From: an uncultured Clostridia bacterium
GTDB taxonomy: Bacteria > Bacillota > Clostridia > Oscillospirales > Ruminococcaceae
DNA length: 64,000 nucleotides
Reading direction: 5' to 3'
Assembly: GCA_944382875.1 (NCBI GenBank)
Contig: CALWNQ010000013.1
Coordinates: forward strand, 1-64,000
Below, in pieces: positions 1 through 7,591 of this stretch. Positions within the stretch are counted from its first letter, which is position 1; every line of letters begins with the position of its first letter. The position numbers were made by a program, and so were the translations under genes. The notes under the pieces are model-generated. The model was given only the letters and a program-made list of their open reading frames with translations, searched no databases and had not been told where the DNA came from.

Positions 1-72
1 GATGCGGCTGCCAACAGCATTTTGTTCAATTTCCAGTTTGAGCATGCGCAAGTATGCGCCATCGAGTGCCAT
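1..72 (-). CDS. rqcH: RqcH / NFACT (FbpA-like) protein, 5' end only
   Basis: Only the first 24 codons lie in the window; the gene runs off the left edge. The peptide starts MALDGAYLRMLKLEIEQNAV and continues G-S-R-I, which matches the NFACT-N start (M-x-L-D-G...L...E...GxRIDKI). RqcH is the bacterial ribosome quality-control factor that binds stalled 50S subunits and recruits tRNA-Ala for C-terminal Ala tailing; older annotations call it fibronectin-binding protein A. The ATG at 72 follows an AAAGGAG at 78-84. Immediately upstream are a 25-codon mini-ORF repeating this N-terminus and a T-box leader. The assignment rests on a short stretch, so it is good but not certain. Confidence 0.72.
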   Translation of the reverse strand, partial: MALDGAYLRMLKLEIEQNAVGSRI

Positions 73-85
73 AACGACTCCTTTC

Positions 86-163
86 TTATGCTGGAAAATG
101 CTGTCCAGCATTTTGTCCGATTTCGAGTTTGAGCATGCGGAGATATGCGCCGTCGAGTGCCAT
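86..163 (-). CDS. 25-residue mini-ORF copying the RqcH N-terminus
   Basis: The ATG at 163 is preceded by AAAGGAG (169-175), and the frame closes with TAA at 86-88, 13 bases before the rqcH start. The peptide begins MALDGAYLRMLKLEI and ends GQNAGQHFPA. Eighteen of its first 19 residues equal those of rqcH, although six of those 19 codons differ in DNA; five of the six differences are synonymous and the other is Gly/Glu. It sits between the T-box terminator and rqcH. It could be a translated leader peptide, a regulatory decoy, or the scar of a tandem duplication of the gene's 5' end. Confidence 0.6.
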   Translation of the reverse strand: MALDGAYLRMLKLEIGQNAGQHFPA

Positions 164-180
164 ACAATCTCCTTTCCCGT

Positions 181-470
181 ATGAAAAAACGCCTTCCGGG
201 GAAATCCCCGGAAGACGAGCAATCTCGTGTTACCACTTCCGTTTACTCTGGCCTCACAGTCAGAGCCTCTGCCGGTACATTCTATACCGTTCCGCTGTAA
301 CAGGCGGTCCTGTCGCAGTCTCAGACGCATTCTATGCGCTTCGGTGCGCCGTTCGGGGGCTACCTTCCTCTTTTGCCGCCTGTTTTCCTTCCAGCCCCGG
401 GAAAAATCCCTTAGGAAAACTCTCTGAAAGCCCGGTCAAAAGGCTACTCTCCCCGTCATTACGTTTGTTT
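181..470 (-). ncRNA. T-box leader (tRNA-sensing riboswitch) upstream of rqcH
   Basis: Reading the minus strand: an AGTA motif in GGGGAGAGTAG (about 440-455), a CAGAGAG bulge element (421-427), then the specifier-side GAGGAAGGTAGCCCC (about 357-371). The T-box core AAGTGGTAACACGAG follows at 224-238. The antiterminator pairs GGAAG/CTTCC and ACGAG/CTCGT. The competing terminator CTTCCGGGG-attt-CCCCGGAAG plus a T run (183-213) uses the same CTTCC, giving the usual mutually exclusive pair. The UGGU bulge implies a tRNA with discriminator A. Specifier register is ambiguous: GUA (Val) fits the discriminator best; GGU (Gly) and GCC (Ala) are alternatives. No aminoacyl-tRNA synthetase gene lies downstream in the window. 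Confidence 0.85.
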
Positions 471-475
471 TTCTC

Positions 476-504
476 ATTTTATCACGTTTTTCCGGGAATG
501 TCAA
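476..504 (-). promoter_or_regulatory. Sigma-A promoter for the T-box / rqcH transcript
   Basis: On the minus strand, TTGACA (499-504), a 17-bp spacer, then TAAAAT (476-481). The start site near 469 lies just before stem I of the T-box. Confidence 0.85.
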
Positions 505-536
505 TCATTTTCCGGCAAATCCGAAGCCGCGTTAGC

Positions 537-565
537 TTGACAATTCTGTAACCTGGGATTATACT
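537..565 (+). promoter_or_regulatory. Sigma-A promoter for the sulfatase gene
   Basis: TTGACA (537-542), a 17-bp spacer, then TATACT (560-565). It is divergent from the T-box promoter and lies about 40 bp before the sulfatase start. Confidence 0.85.
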
Positions 566-606
566 GCTTATATCTACAAAAAACTGATTTTTAGAGGAGG
601 ATTTTT

Positions 607-2028
607 ATGCAGAAAAAGCCGAATATCCTTTTCATTCTCACAGATGACCAGCGTTTTGACACCATCCATGCTCTGGGAAATCCGGCGATACAGACGCCGA
701 ATCTGGACCGGCTGGCAGCGCGGGGGACTGCTTTCCGGCGCGCTCATATCCCGAGCGGTACCTGCGGCGCTGTCTGTATGCCCAGCCGTGCGATGCTCAA
801 CACTGGCCGGCATCTGTTCCATCTGGAGGATTTAGGGCAGGATATTCCGGAATCCCACACCACAATGGGGCAGGCATTCCGGCAAAATGACTGGCAGACC
901 ATCGGCATTGGGAAATGGCACAATGGCTGTCCCGCCTATGCCCGCAGCTTTGAAACAGGCGGCTCCATCTTCTTTGGCGGAATGTGGGATCATTGGAATG
1001 TCCCGGTCTGCCGTTACGATCCCTCCGGACAGTATGACAACACCATCAATTTTGTGGTGAATTTCTTTGACAACAATCATATCATCGAGCAGCACTGTGA
1101 CGAGTTTGTACCTGGCAAACATTCCAGCGAACTGCTGACCGATACCGCCATTTCGATGCTGCGGGAGCATGCGGGCGGGGAGAAGCCGGTGTTCCTTTAT
1201 CTTGCTTATCTGGCGCCGCATGATCCCCGGACGATGCCCGAAAAGTTCAAAAAGATGTATGATCCCGAAAAAATCGAGCTGCCTGCCAATTTTCAGGAAA
1301 CCATCTCGATGGAATATCCGCTGATGCTTTTCCGGGATGAACACCTGGCGGCTTATCCGCGGAATCCGGACGAGATCCGCCGCCACATTGCGGAATATTA
1401 CGGGATGATCTCCCACTTGGATTTCGAAATCGGCCGTTTACTGGATGCTCTGGAAGAATCGGGAGAAGCAGACAATACGATCATCGTCTTTACCGGGGAC
1501 AATGGACTTTCGCTGGGACAGCACGGCTTCATGGGTAAGGAGGACATTTTTGACCACAGTGTCCGGGTGCCGCTGATAATGGCAGGTCCTGGAATCCCGA
1601 AAGGGGAACAGACCGACGCTTATGTTTACTTGTACGATATTTTCCCCACACTGTGCAGCCTCTGCGGCATCCCGGTGCCCGAATCGGTGGACGGAAAGAG
1701 CTTTGCTCATCTGTTTTCCGGCGGGGAAAAGCACCGCGACCGGCTCTATCTTGCCTTTGACAACCTGATCCGGGGAATCAAGGAAGAGCGATACAAGCTG
1801 ATTGAATACGCGGTTGGACCGGAAGAAAAGGATTGTTCCACCTTTGTTTTTGATTTGGAGGAAGATCCCTTTGAAACCCACAACCTTGCCGGACTTCCGG
1901 AATATGCACCGATACTTGAACGGCTGCGTGGGGAGCTGCTGGAAGCAAGCGAGGAGTGGGAAGAAAGTAAGCATCCGATGGGGATAAAATTCTGGCAGAA
2001 TTACCGGCATTCTCCCCGGAAACAGTAA
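607..2028 (+). CDS. Type I sulfatase, Cys-type (formylglycine-dependent)
   Basis: A 473-residue alkaline-phosphatase-superfamily sulfatase. The start shows NILFILTDDQRFD (metal-binding Asp pair near residues 13-14). The sulfatase signature C-M-P-S-R-A-M-L-N-T-G begins at Cys57, the residue oxidised to formylglycine. The C-terminal half carries IIVFTGDNGLSLGQHG, the second metal site. Because the motif is Cys-type, maturation in an anaerobe would need a radical-SAM anSME enzyme, not seen here. No signal peptide is visible, so it is probably cytoplasmic and acts on imported sulfated sugars. RBS GAGGAGG precedes the ATG. The substrate is not known; the neighbouring alpha-mannosidase suggests host glycan fragments. 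Confidence 0.9.
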   Translation: MQKKPNILFILTDDQRFDTIHALGNPAIQTPNLDRLAARGTAFRRAHIPSGTCGAVCMPSRAMLNTGRHLFHLEDLGQDIPESHTTMGQAFRQNDWQTIGIGKWHNGCPAYARSFETGGSIFFGGMWDHWNVPVCRYDPSGQYDNTINFVVNFFDNNHIIEQHCDEFVPGKHSSELLTDTAISMLREHAGGEKPVFLYLAYLAPHDPRTMPEKFKKMYDPEKIELPANFQETISMEYPLMLFRDEHLAAYPRNPDEIRRHIAEYYGMISHLDFEIGRLLDALEESGEADNTIIVFTGDNGLSLGQHGFMGKEDIFDHSVRVPLIMAGPGIPKGEQTDAYVYLYDIFPTLCSLCGIPVPESVDGKSFAHLFSGGEKHRDRLYLAFDNLIRGIKEERYKLIEYAVGPEEKDCSTFVFDLEEDPFETHNLAGLPEYAPILERLRGELLEASEEWEESKHPMGIKFWQNYRHSPRKQ

Positions 2029-2035
2029 AAATCTC

Positions 2036-2064
2036 TTGCTTTTTTCTGTTTTTTTCGTTACAAT
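2036..2064 (+). promoter_or_regulatory. Promoter for the GH125 gene
   Basis: TTGCTT (2036-2041), a 17-bp spacer, then TACAAT (2059-2064). It lies in the short gap after the sulfatase stop, so GH125 has its own start site. Confidence 0.7.
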
Positions 2065-2098
2065 ATAGCTGTAATAATTTAAACAGGAGGGGATATTG

Positions 2099-3385
2099 AT
2101 GAGCAAATCCTTACCGCTCGAAGAACTGAATCCCGTGATTGAAGAAGTTTGTGACCGATTGAAAGACCGTCCCAAGCTGGCGCAACTTTTCCGCAACTGC
2201 TATCCGAATACCATGGCAACCACCACCAAATATCTGGAAGATGGTTCCGCTTTTGTCTTTACCGGAGATATTCCGGCAATGTGGCTGCGGGATTCCTCCG
2301 CGCAGGTCCGCCATTATATCGGCGCCGCAAAAAAATCCGCACCGGTTGCCGAACTGATAGAGGCACTGATTGCCCGGCAGATGATTTGCATTCAGATCGA
2401 CCCTTATGCCAACGCGTTTAACGAGACCGACAATAACAAATGCTGGGAACGGGATGATCCGCCGCAGGGCCCCTGGGTATGGGAACGCAAATATGAAATC
2501 GATTCGCTCTGCTATCCGTTCCAGCTTTCCTGGCTGTTCTGGAAAGCGACCGGCCGCACCGGCTGCTTTACCGATTCTTTCCGCAAATCGGCGGAAATTG
2601 TGCTGGATCTGTGGAAAACCGAGCAGGATCACTGCAAAAATTCGCCTTATTACTTCATTCGGAAAAATTGCCCGGTAACTGACACCATCAGCCATGACGG
2701 CAAAGGTGCGCCGGTAGCTGTTACCGGCATGACCTGGTCCGGGTTCCGTCCCAGCGACGATACCTGTGTTTACGGATATCTGGTGCCGTCCAATATGTTT
2801 GCGTCCGTTGTTCTGGGCTATCTGGCGGAAATTTCCCGCGAAGTATGGAAGGATGAAGTGTTTGCGGAAAGAGCACTCGCCATGAAAGCGGAAATCGACG
2901 AGGGTATCCGGAAATACGGTGTGTATGAGCATGAAAAATTTGGCAAAATCTATGCCTATGAAACCGATGGTATGGGCAACTACACGCTGATGGACGATGC
3001 GAATGTTCCCAGCCTGCTCTCCATCCCGTATCTTGGTTGGTGCAGCGCTGACGACGAAATTTACCAGAATACTCGCCGCTATGTTCTGAGTAAGGAAAAT
3101 CCCTTCTACTTTGAAGGAACCGCAATGAAGGGTGTAGGCAGTCCGCATACACCGCCTCGTTATGTGTGGCACATTGCGCTTTCGATGCAGGGGCTCACCT
3201 CCAACGACCGTGCGGAACAGGATGCGCTGATCGATATGTTGGAAAGCACCGACGCGGACACCGGTTATATGCACGAAGGCGTCTTTGTGGACGATCCTAC
3301 ACAGTTTACCCGTCCGTGGTTTGCCTGGTCCAACTCCATTTTCTCGGAGTTCGTGCTGCATTATCTGGGTATCGAAAACGAGTAA
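2099..3385 (+). CDS. GH125 exo-alpha-1,6-mannosidase
   Basis: This 428-residue protein matches glycoside hydrolase family 125, metal-independent inverting exo-alpha-1,6-mannosidases that trim N-glycan or yeast mannan cores. Family hallmarks are MWLRDSSAQV (61-70), QIDPYANAFNETDN (99-112), FRPSDDTCVYGYLVPSN (216-232) and MHEGVFVDD (391-399). Asp220 and Glu393 fall where I recall the general acid and base of characterised members. There is no signal peptide, so action on imported oligosaccharides is likely. The ATG at 2099 sits 8 bases after AGGAGG (2085-2090); a TTG directly before it is less likely. It follows the sulfatase but has its own promoter. Confidence 0.92.
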   Translation: MSKSLPLEELNPVIEEVCDRLKDRPKLAQLFRNCYPNTMATTTKYLEDGSAFVFTGDIPAMWLRDSSAQVRHYIGAAKKSAPVAELIEALIARQMICIQIDPYANAFNETDNNKCWERDDPPQGPWVWERKYEIDSLCYPFQLSWLFWKATGRTGCFTDSFRKSAEIVLDLWKTEQDHCKNSPYYFIRKNCPVTDTISHDGKGAPVAVTGMTWSGFRPSDDTCVYGYLVPSNMFASVVLGYLAEISREVWKDEVFAERALAMKAEIDEGIRKYGVYEHEKFGKIYAYETDGMGNYTLMDDANVPSLLSIPYLGWCSADDEIYQNTRRYVLSKENPFYFEGTAMKGVGSPHTPPRYVWHIALSMQGLTSNDRAEQDALIDMLESTDADTGYMHEGVFVDDPTQFTRPWFAWSNSIFSEFVLHYLGIENE

Positions 3386-3494
3386 TCGGTTTTGCGGAGG
3401 ACCTGCTGAAAGAAAATATCAGACTTCTATGGAAAAAATGATTCCGATATGGTATAATAGAAAGAGAATTTGTTTTTTCCAAAGGAGAATGTGT

Positions 3495-3851
3495 ATGAAG
3501 ATAGAAGACGCGGAGAAGATGCTGGGTTGGAATGTGGAAGAAACCTTGAAGCGTTTTTCGGGGAATCGCGCGCTCTACCGGCGTTTTCTCCAGAAATTCC
3601 CACAGGATCCTACCTTTGAAAAACTTCAGAATGCTGTGAAATCTGATGACTTTTCTGCGGTGGAAACAGCGGCGCATACACTCAAGGGTGTAGCTGGGAA
3701 TCTTGGTTTTTCTGTACTTTTTACAAAAAGCGCAGAGCTGGTCAATGTAGTACGCAGCGGCGAAACCAACCGCATTCATCCGCTGTTTGCGGAAGTGGAA
3801 ACAGAGTATCGGCGTGTTATCAGCGGGATTTCCGCAATAGAATGGGAATAA
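3495..3851 (+). CDS. Stand-alone HPt (histidine phosphotransfer) protein
   Basis: A 118-residue four-helix HPt domain. The phosphoacceptor histidine is in A-A-H-T-L-K-G-V-A-G-N-L-G-F, the classic HxxKG motif, near residue 59. HPt proteins relay phosphate between hybrid sensor kinases and response regulators. No kinase or receiver protein lies nearby, so its partners are elsewhere. The start at 3495 is chosen because AGGAG (3483-3487) is 7 bases upstream; an ATG at 3489 is too close. A TATAAT at 3453-3458 suggests its own promoter. A strong terminator follows, so this is a single-gene unit. Confidence 0.85.
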   Translation: MKIEDAEKMLGWNVEETLKRFSGNRALYRRFLQKFPQDPTFEKLQNAVKSDDFSAVETAAHTLKGVAGNLGFSVLFTKSAELVNVVRSGETNRIHPLFAEVETEYRRVISGISAIEWE

Positions 3852-3861
3852 CAATGTCAAA

Positions 3862-3887
3862 GGGGGAGAGGTTTCTCCCCCTTTTTT
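3862..3887 (+). terminator. Rho-independent terminator after the HPt gene
   Basis: GGGGGAGA stem, GGTT loop, TCTCCCCC, then six T. It lies directly before birA. Confidence 0.9.
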
Positions 3888-3905
3888 ATGGAAAGGGTGT
3901 TTTTC

Positions 3906-4895
3906 ATGTCAATGCCAACCCGATACCGGATTTTGGAACGGCTGCGGGAAAATCCGGGCGCGGTGGTGTCAGGAGGGGAGCTGGCGGCGGAGCTGGGGGT
4001 TTCCCGTACTGCCGTCTGGAAGCAGATTGCAGCTTTGCAGCAGGAAGGGTATCAGATTGAGCCGGCAGCTAACAAAGGCTACTGCCTGTACGAACAGCCG
4101 GTTTTTTCGGCTTATGAGGTAGAACGCCGGCTGAAAACGGACATTTTGGGGAAAAATATCTGTTTTCTGGATACCGTAGACTCCACCAATCTGTATGCGA
4201 AAAAGATTGCTGCAGAGGGGGCGGAAAACGGGACAGTTGTGATCGCAAAGGAACAAACAAGCGGCCGCGGCCGGCTTTCCCGTCCGTTTGTGTCGCCGCC
4301 CGGGACCGGTGTCTATTTGACTATTCTGCTCCGGCCGGAGATTTCGGTTGCTGACCTCAATCTGGTGACATTGCTTTCCGCGCTTGCTGCGGCAGATGCA
4401 ATCGAGGAGCTCTCTGGGGTGCGTCCCGGTATCAAATGGACCAATGACCTCTTCCTGGGCGGACGGAAAATCTGCGGAATTCTCACCGAATGTTCGGTGG
4501 AAGGGGAAAGCGGGCTCGTTTCCTATGCAGTGGTGGGAATCGGAATGAATCTGCTTCATAATCCGGAAGATTTCCCGCCCGAACTGCGGGAAATTGCGGC
4601 ATCGGTAAAAATGCAAACCGGTGTTTCCGTCGACCCGGCCGACTATGCGGCGTCGCTGCTTGACCACTTTGAAAAGTACTTTTACCGTCAGCACTTCCCG
4701 GAAAATCGCGCTTCCTTTCTGGAACAGTATCGCCACGACCTCTTTTTCCTGGGACAGAAGGTGCAAGTCTGCGGCTTGCGGGAAAGTTACCCGGCAATTG
4801 CTCTGGATGTGGATGATTCCGGATGCTTGCTGGTCCGACGGGAAGACGGCAGCATCGCAGCGCTGAACAGCGGGGAAATCAGCATCCGTTTTTAA
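3906..4895 (+). CDS. birA: Bifunctional biotin-protein ligase / biotin operon repressor
   Basis: A 329-residue BirA of the regulatory class. Residues 5-60 form a winged-helix HTH (GELAAELGVSRTAVWKQIAAL). The ligase domain follows with VDSTN (91-95), the biotinyl-AMP loop G-R-G-R at 120-123, and GIKWTNDLFLGGRKICGILTE near 175-195. A small C-terminal SH3-like domain (about 280-329) closes the protein. It activates biotin with ATP and attaches it to carboxylase or decarboxylase carriers, and probably represses biotin genes. The start at 3906 follows GAAAGGGTG (3891-3899); an ATG at 3888 lies inside the preceding terminator and is unlikely. Confidence 0.93.
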   Translation: MSMPTRYRILERLRENPGAVVSGGELAAELGVSRTAVWKQIAALQQEGYQIEPAANKGYCLYEQPVFSAYEVERRLKTDILGKNICFLDTVDSTNLYAKKIAAEGAENGTVVIAKEQTSGRGRLSRPFVSPPGTGVYLTILLRPEISVADLNLVTLLSALAAADAIEELSGVRPGIKWTNDLFLGGRKICGILTECSVEGESGLVSYAVVGIGMNLLHNPEDFPPELREIAASVKMQTGVSVDPADYAASLLDHFEKYFYRQHFPENRASFLEQYRHDLFFLGQKVQVCGLRESYPAIALDVDDSGCLLVRREDGSIAALNSGEISIRF

Positions 4896-4923
4896 TCTTT
4901 CTATCCAAAAATTTGCAAATCCC

Positions 4924-4953
4924 TTGAAAAATATTGCCAAAACGGTGTATAAT
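4924..4953 (+). promoter_or_regulatory. Promoter for the AraC-permease-ppa-GH36 operon
   Basis: TTGAAA (4924-4929), an 18-bp spacer, then TATAAT (4948-4953), about 30 bp before the AraC start. Confidence 0.75.
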
Positions 4954-4983
4954 GAAAGAAAAGGCAATTTTGGGGGTGATTGT

Positions 4984-5832
4984 ATGGAACAGAATGCCAG
5001 AGTGCTGGTTGCGCCTGCTTCGGATGGAGATATCCCCTTTTTGCAGAATGTGGAGGTGCGGCTTGCTGGGTATTTTGACCGTGCAGCCGGACAGTATATG
5101 GAGCAGCCGGCCGGCGACAGCTGTCTGCTGCTTTTTTGTACGGCAGGACAGGGTTTTGCCGAGATCGACGGAAAGGTGATGCTGGTTTCCAGTGGGGAAG
5201 CGGTATTACTGATGCCTGGCTCTGTCCATGTGTATGGCGCTTCGGCGGAGCATCCCTGGTCCCTTTTGTGGATTAGTTTTGCAGGGAAAATGGTTGATTT
5301 TCTGCGGGAAAAACTGGAAATTGAAGGGAACGGCATGATCCTCCGCCAGAATATCCGGGAGAATTTGCCGCTGCTGGAACAGGTGCTGACCGTTCTGGCT
5401 GAGGGGCAGGACCTGATGCGTCTGTTGGAAGCTTCAGCCAGTCTGCAGCTTGCACTCTGCCGGATTGTGTCGGCAAATCTCTGTTATGGAGCGCAGCGGC
5501 AGCATGTGGAGCGTGCAAAGCGATATTTGCTGGAACACATCGAGCGGGAAACTTCGCTGGAAGAGCTTTCCGCTGCAATCGGTGTGTCAAAATTCTATCT
5601 GATCCGCATTTTCAAAGCGCATTTCGGGACCTCTCCGATGGAGTATCTCCGCGGGGTGCGGATGCAGCGCGCCTGTGATCTGCTGCTGGAAACAAACCTT
5701 CCGGTTAAAGAGATCGGCAAGCAGCTTTCCTATAGTTCTTCCTATCATTTTGCGCAGTGCTTCCGTCAGTATGCGGGCTGTAATCCGAGTGTTTTCCGGC
5801 GCTCGATGCGGGCGGGAAAAGATCAATCATAA
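4984..5832 (+). CDS. AraC-family transcriptional regulator
   Basis: A 282-residue regulator with an N-terminal cupin-like sensing domain (about 20-150) and a C-terminal double-HTH AraC domain (about 180-278). The latter contains SLEELSAAIGVSKFYLIRIFK and the second helix pair with SYSSSYHFAQCFRQYAGCNPS. Such regulators usually activate sugar-use genes on binding a carbohydrate. The start at 4984 follows GGGGGTGAT. The genes immediately downstream (permease, pyrophosphatase, GH36-like enzyme) are likely targets, as they follow with almost no gap. The ligand is not known. Confidence 0.9.
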   Translation: MEQNARVLVAPASDGDIPFLQNVEVRLAGYFDRAAGQYMEQPAGDSCLLLFCTAGQGFAEIDGKVMLVSSGEAVLLMPGSVHVYGASAEHPWSLLWISFAGKMVDFLREKLEIEGNGMILRQNIRENLPLLEQVLTVLAEGQDLMRLLEASASLQLALCRIVSANLCYGAQRQHVERAKRYLLEHIERETSLEELSAAIGVSKFYLIRIFKAHFGTSPMEYLRGVRMQRACDLLLETNLPVKEIGKQLSYSSSYHFAQCFRQYAGCNPSVFRRSMRAGKDQS

Positions 5833-5846
5833 AAGAAGGTTACACC

Positions 5847-7034
5847 ATGAATCAACAAAAAGCGGGGCGGAATGGGACCGACCGTCCGCTGGGGAACTGG
5901 CTGCGGAAAGCCGCAGCCCAGTTTGTACCATTTGTTAAAAAAGAACCGGTTTTGGTCATTGCAGGCGTTTTGGCGGTGATATCCATGTTTTTTGTGCCGC
6001 CATCCGCCGAATACATCTCTTACATCGATTTCCGGACGCTCGGCATCCTGTTCTGCCTGATGGCGGCGGTTGCTGGCTTAAACGGCGCCGGGCTGTTCCA
6101 TTCGCTTGCCCACACGCTGGCTCGCAAGGCAGGTACAATCCGACGGCTTTCTTTCTTGCTGGTGACAGCCTGTTTTGTGCTGTCCATGTTTATCACAAAC
6201 GATGTGGCGCTGATTACTTTTGTGCCGCTGACGGTGCTGCTGCTTGAAACGGCGGGGGAACGGACGCTGATCCTCACGGTGGTGATGGAAACCATTGGCG
6301 CCAACCTGGGGAGTGCGCTCACGCCGTTTGGCAACCCACAGAATCTCTATCTGTATTACAGGTATGAAATGGGGGCTGCGGGATTTTTTGCGGTTACGGT
6401 TCCTATATGCCTGATGGGATTTGTTCTGATTGCGGCGGGGATGGCACTCTGCCGGATTCCGGCAAAAACTTCTAATTTTGCGGGAGAGCAGATTGTTTTT
6501 TCCAAAAAACAGGCGCTGTTTTTCGGCGGAATGTTCCTGTTTTGTTTGCTGGCAGTTTTTCATATTCTTTCCTGGCTGCTGGTGTTGGGAGTTGTTCTGC
6601 TTGCTCTGCTTCTTGCGGCGCGTCCGGTTTTCCGCCGGGTGGACTACAGCCTGCTTGTTACCTTTGTTTTCTTTTTCATTCTGGTGGGAAATTTGGGCAA
6701 CATCCCGGCGATCCAGAGCTGGCTTTCCGGATTGATGGACGGGCGGGAGCTGGTGGTTTCCGCATTGGCAAGCCAGGTCATCAGCAATGTTCCGGCGGCG
6801 CTGATGCTTTCCGGTTTTACCGATGAGTGGCGTGGGCTGTTAGCCGGTGTGAATATCGGCGGTTTGGGGACGCTGATTGCCTCAATGGCAAGCCTGATCT
6901 CTTTCCGCCTGTATGCGCGGGCGAAAAATGCAAAACCGGGACGCTTTTTTGGATATTTTACCTTCTTTAATATTTTGTATCTCATCATAATGTTGGCGGT
7001 GGAACCGCTGATTCTGAAAGGAGTAACGATATGA
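5847..7034 (+). CDS. SLC13/ArsB-type anion permease (CitMHS superfamily)
   Basis: A 395-residue polytopic membrane protein with about ten hydrophobic segments. It resembles the citrate/ArsB/NhaD (ion transporter) superfamily: MFITNDVALITFVPLTVLLLE (two-fold hairpin region) and ANLGSALTPFGNPQNLYLY, whose TPFGNPQN motif is a family hallmark, with a second copy-like region at SQVISNVPAALMLSG. It probably moves a dicarboxylate, phosphate-like or other anion. Its stop overlaps the pyrophosphatase start (ATGA), so the two are translationally coupled. The substrate cannot be read from sequence. Confidence 0.85.
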   Translation: MNQQKAGRNGTDRPLGNWLRKAAAQFVPFVKKEPVLVIAGVLAVISMFFVPPSAEYISYIDFRTLGILFCLMAAVAGLNGAGLFHSLAHTLARKAGTIRRLSFLLVTACFVLSMFITNDVALITFVPLTVLLLETAGERTLILTVVMETIGANLGSALTPFGNPQNLYLYYRYEMGAAGFFAVTVPICLMGFVLIAAGMALCRIPAKTSNFAGEQIVFSKKQALFFGGMFLFCLLAVFHILSWLLVLGVVLLALLLAARPVFRRVDYSLLVTFVFFFILVGNLGNIPAIQSWLSGLMDGRELVVSALASQVISNVPAALMLSGFTDEWRGLLAGVNIGGLGTLIASMASLISFRLYARAKNAKPGRFFGYFTFFNILYLIIMLAVEPLILKGVTI

Positions 7035-7591
7035 GCAACATCTGGCATGACATGAACCCGAATCGGATCCATCCAAACGATTTTATCGCGGTGATTGAAA
7101 TCAGCAAAGGCAGCAAGAAGAAATATGAGTTGGACAAGGAAACAGGCTTTATTATTCTGGACCGAATCCTTTACACTTCCACCCACTACCCGGCCAATTA
7201 CGGCCTGATTCCGCGCACCTATGCCGACGATGGGGACCCGCTGGATGTTCTGGTGCTCTGTTCCGAGGAGCTGGAGCCGCTGACACTGGTGCGCTGCTAT
7301 CCGATCGGGATGATTAAAATGATCGATAACGGCCGGGATGACGAAAAAATTATTGCTATCCCGTTCAACGATCCCACCTACAATGTCTACCATGACATCC
7401 GTGAGCTGCCGCCCCATATTTTTGACGAAATGACTCATTTCTTCAAGGTTTACAAGGCGTTGGAACACAAAGAAACCGCAGTGGACGAAGTAAAAAATGC
7501 GGAGGAAGCAGTCAAGGTGGTTTCCAAGTGCATTGACATGTATCTAAAAGGTTTTTGCGGTAAGAACCGCCCGGAGGATGATGAGAAATGA
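7031..7591 (+). CDS. ppa: Inorganic pyrophosphatase, family I
   Basis: A 186-residue soluble pyrophosphatase that hydrolyses PPi to two phosphates and drives biosynthetic reactions. The family I signature D-D-G-D-P-L-D lies near residues 71-77, with HYPANYGLIPRTY just before it and the D-D-EKIIAIP segment after. It overlaps the permease before it and the glycosidase after it by 4 bases each (ATGA), a tightly coupled operon. Placement of a housekeeping enzyme between a permease and a glycosidase is unusual; phosphate release might connect to the permease, but that is speculation. Confidence 0.95.
   Translation: MSNIWHDMNPNRIHPNDFIAVIEISKGSKKKYELDKETGFIILDRILYTSTHYPANYGLIPRTYADDGDPLDVLVLCSEELEPLTLVRCYPIGMIKMIDNGRDDEKIIAIPFNDPTYNVYHDIRELPPHIFDEMTHFFKVYKALEHKETAVDEVKNAEEAVKVVSKCIDMYLKGFCGKNRPEDDEK

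Larger units (their letters stand above)
1..175 (-). repeat. Tandem 84-bp duplication of the rqcH start region (91-bp period)
   Basis: Two copies, at 92-175 and 1-84, each run from the AAAGGAG Shine-Dalgarno through the ATG and about 19 codons. They then diverge. Differences within the coding part fall almost only at codon third positions, which points to an old duplication kept under coding constraint rather than a recent slippage event. Confidence 0.75.

Noticed and set aside
2111-3361. A 416-codon minus-strand frame opposite the GH125 gene
   Set aside because: The plus strand has all GH125 motifs; the opposite frame shows low-complexity Arg/His-rich protein typical of a shadow.
3969-5336. 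A 455-codon minus-strand frame opposite birA and the AraC gene
   Set aside because: Composition is a reflection of the codon pattern of the real genes on the other strand; no domain, no RBS.
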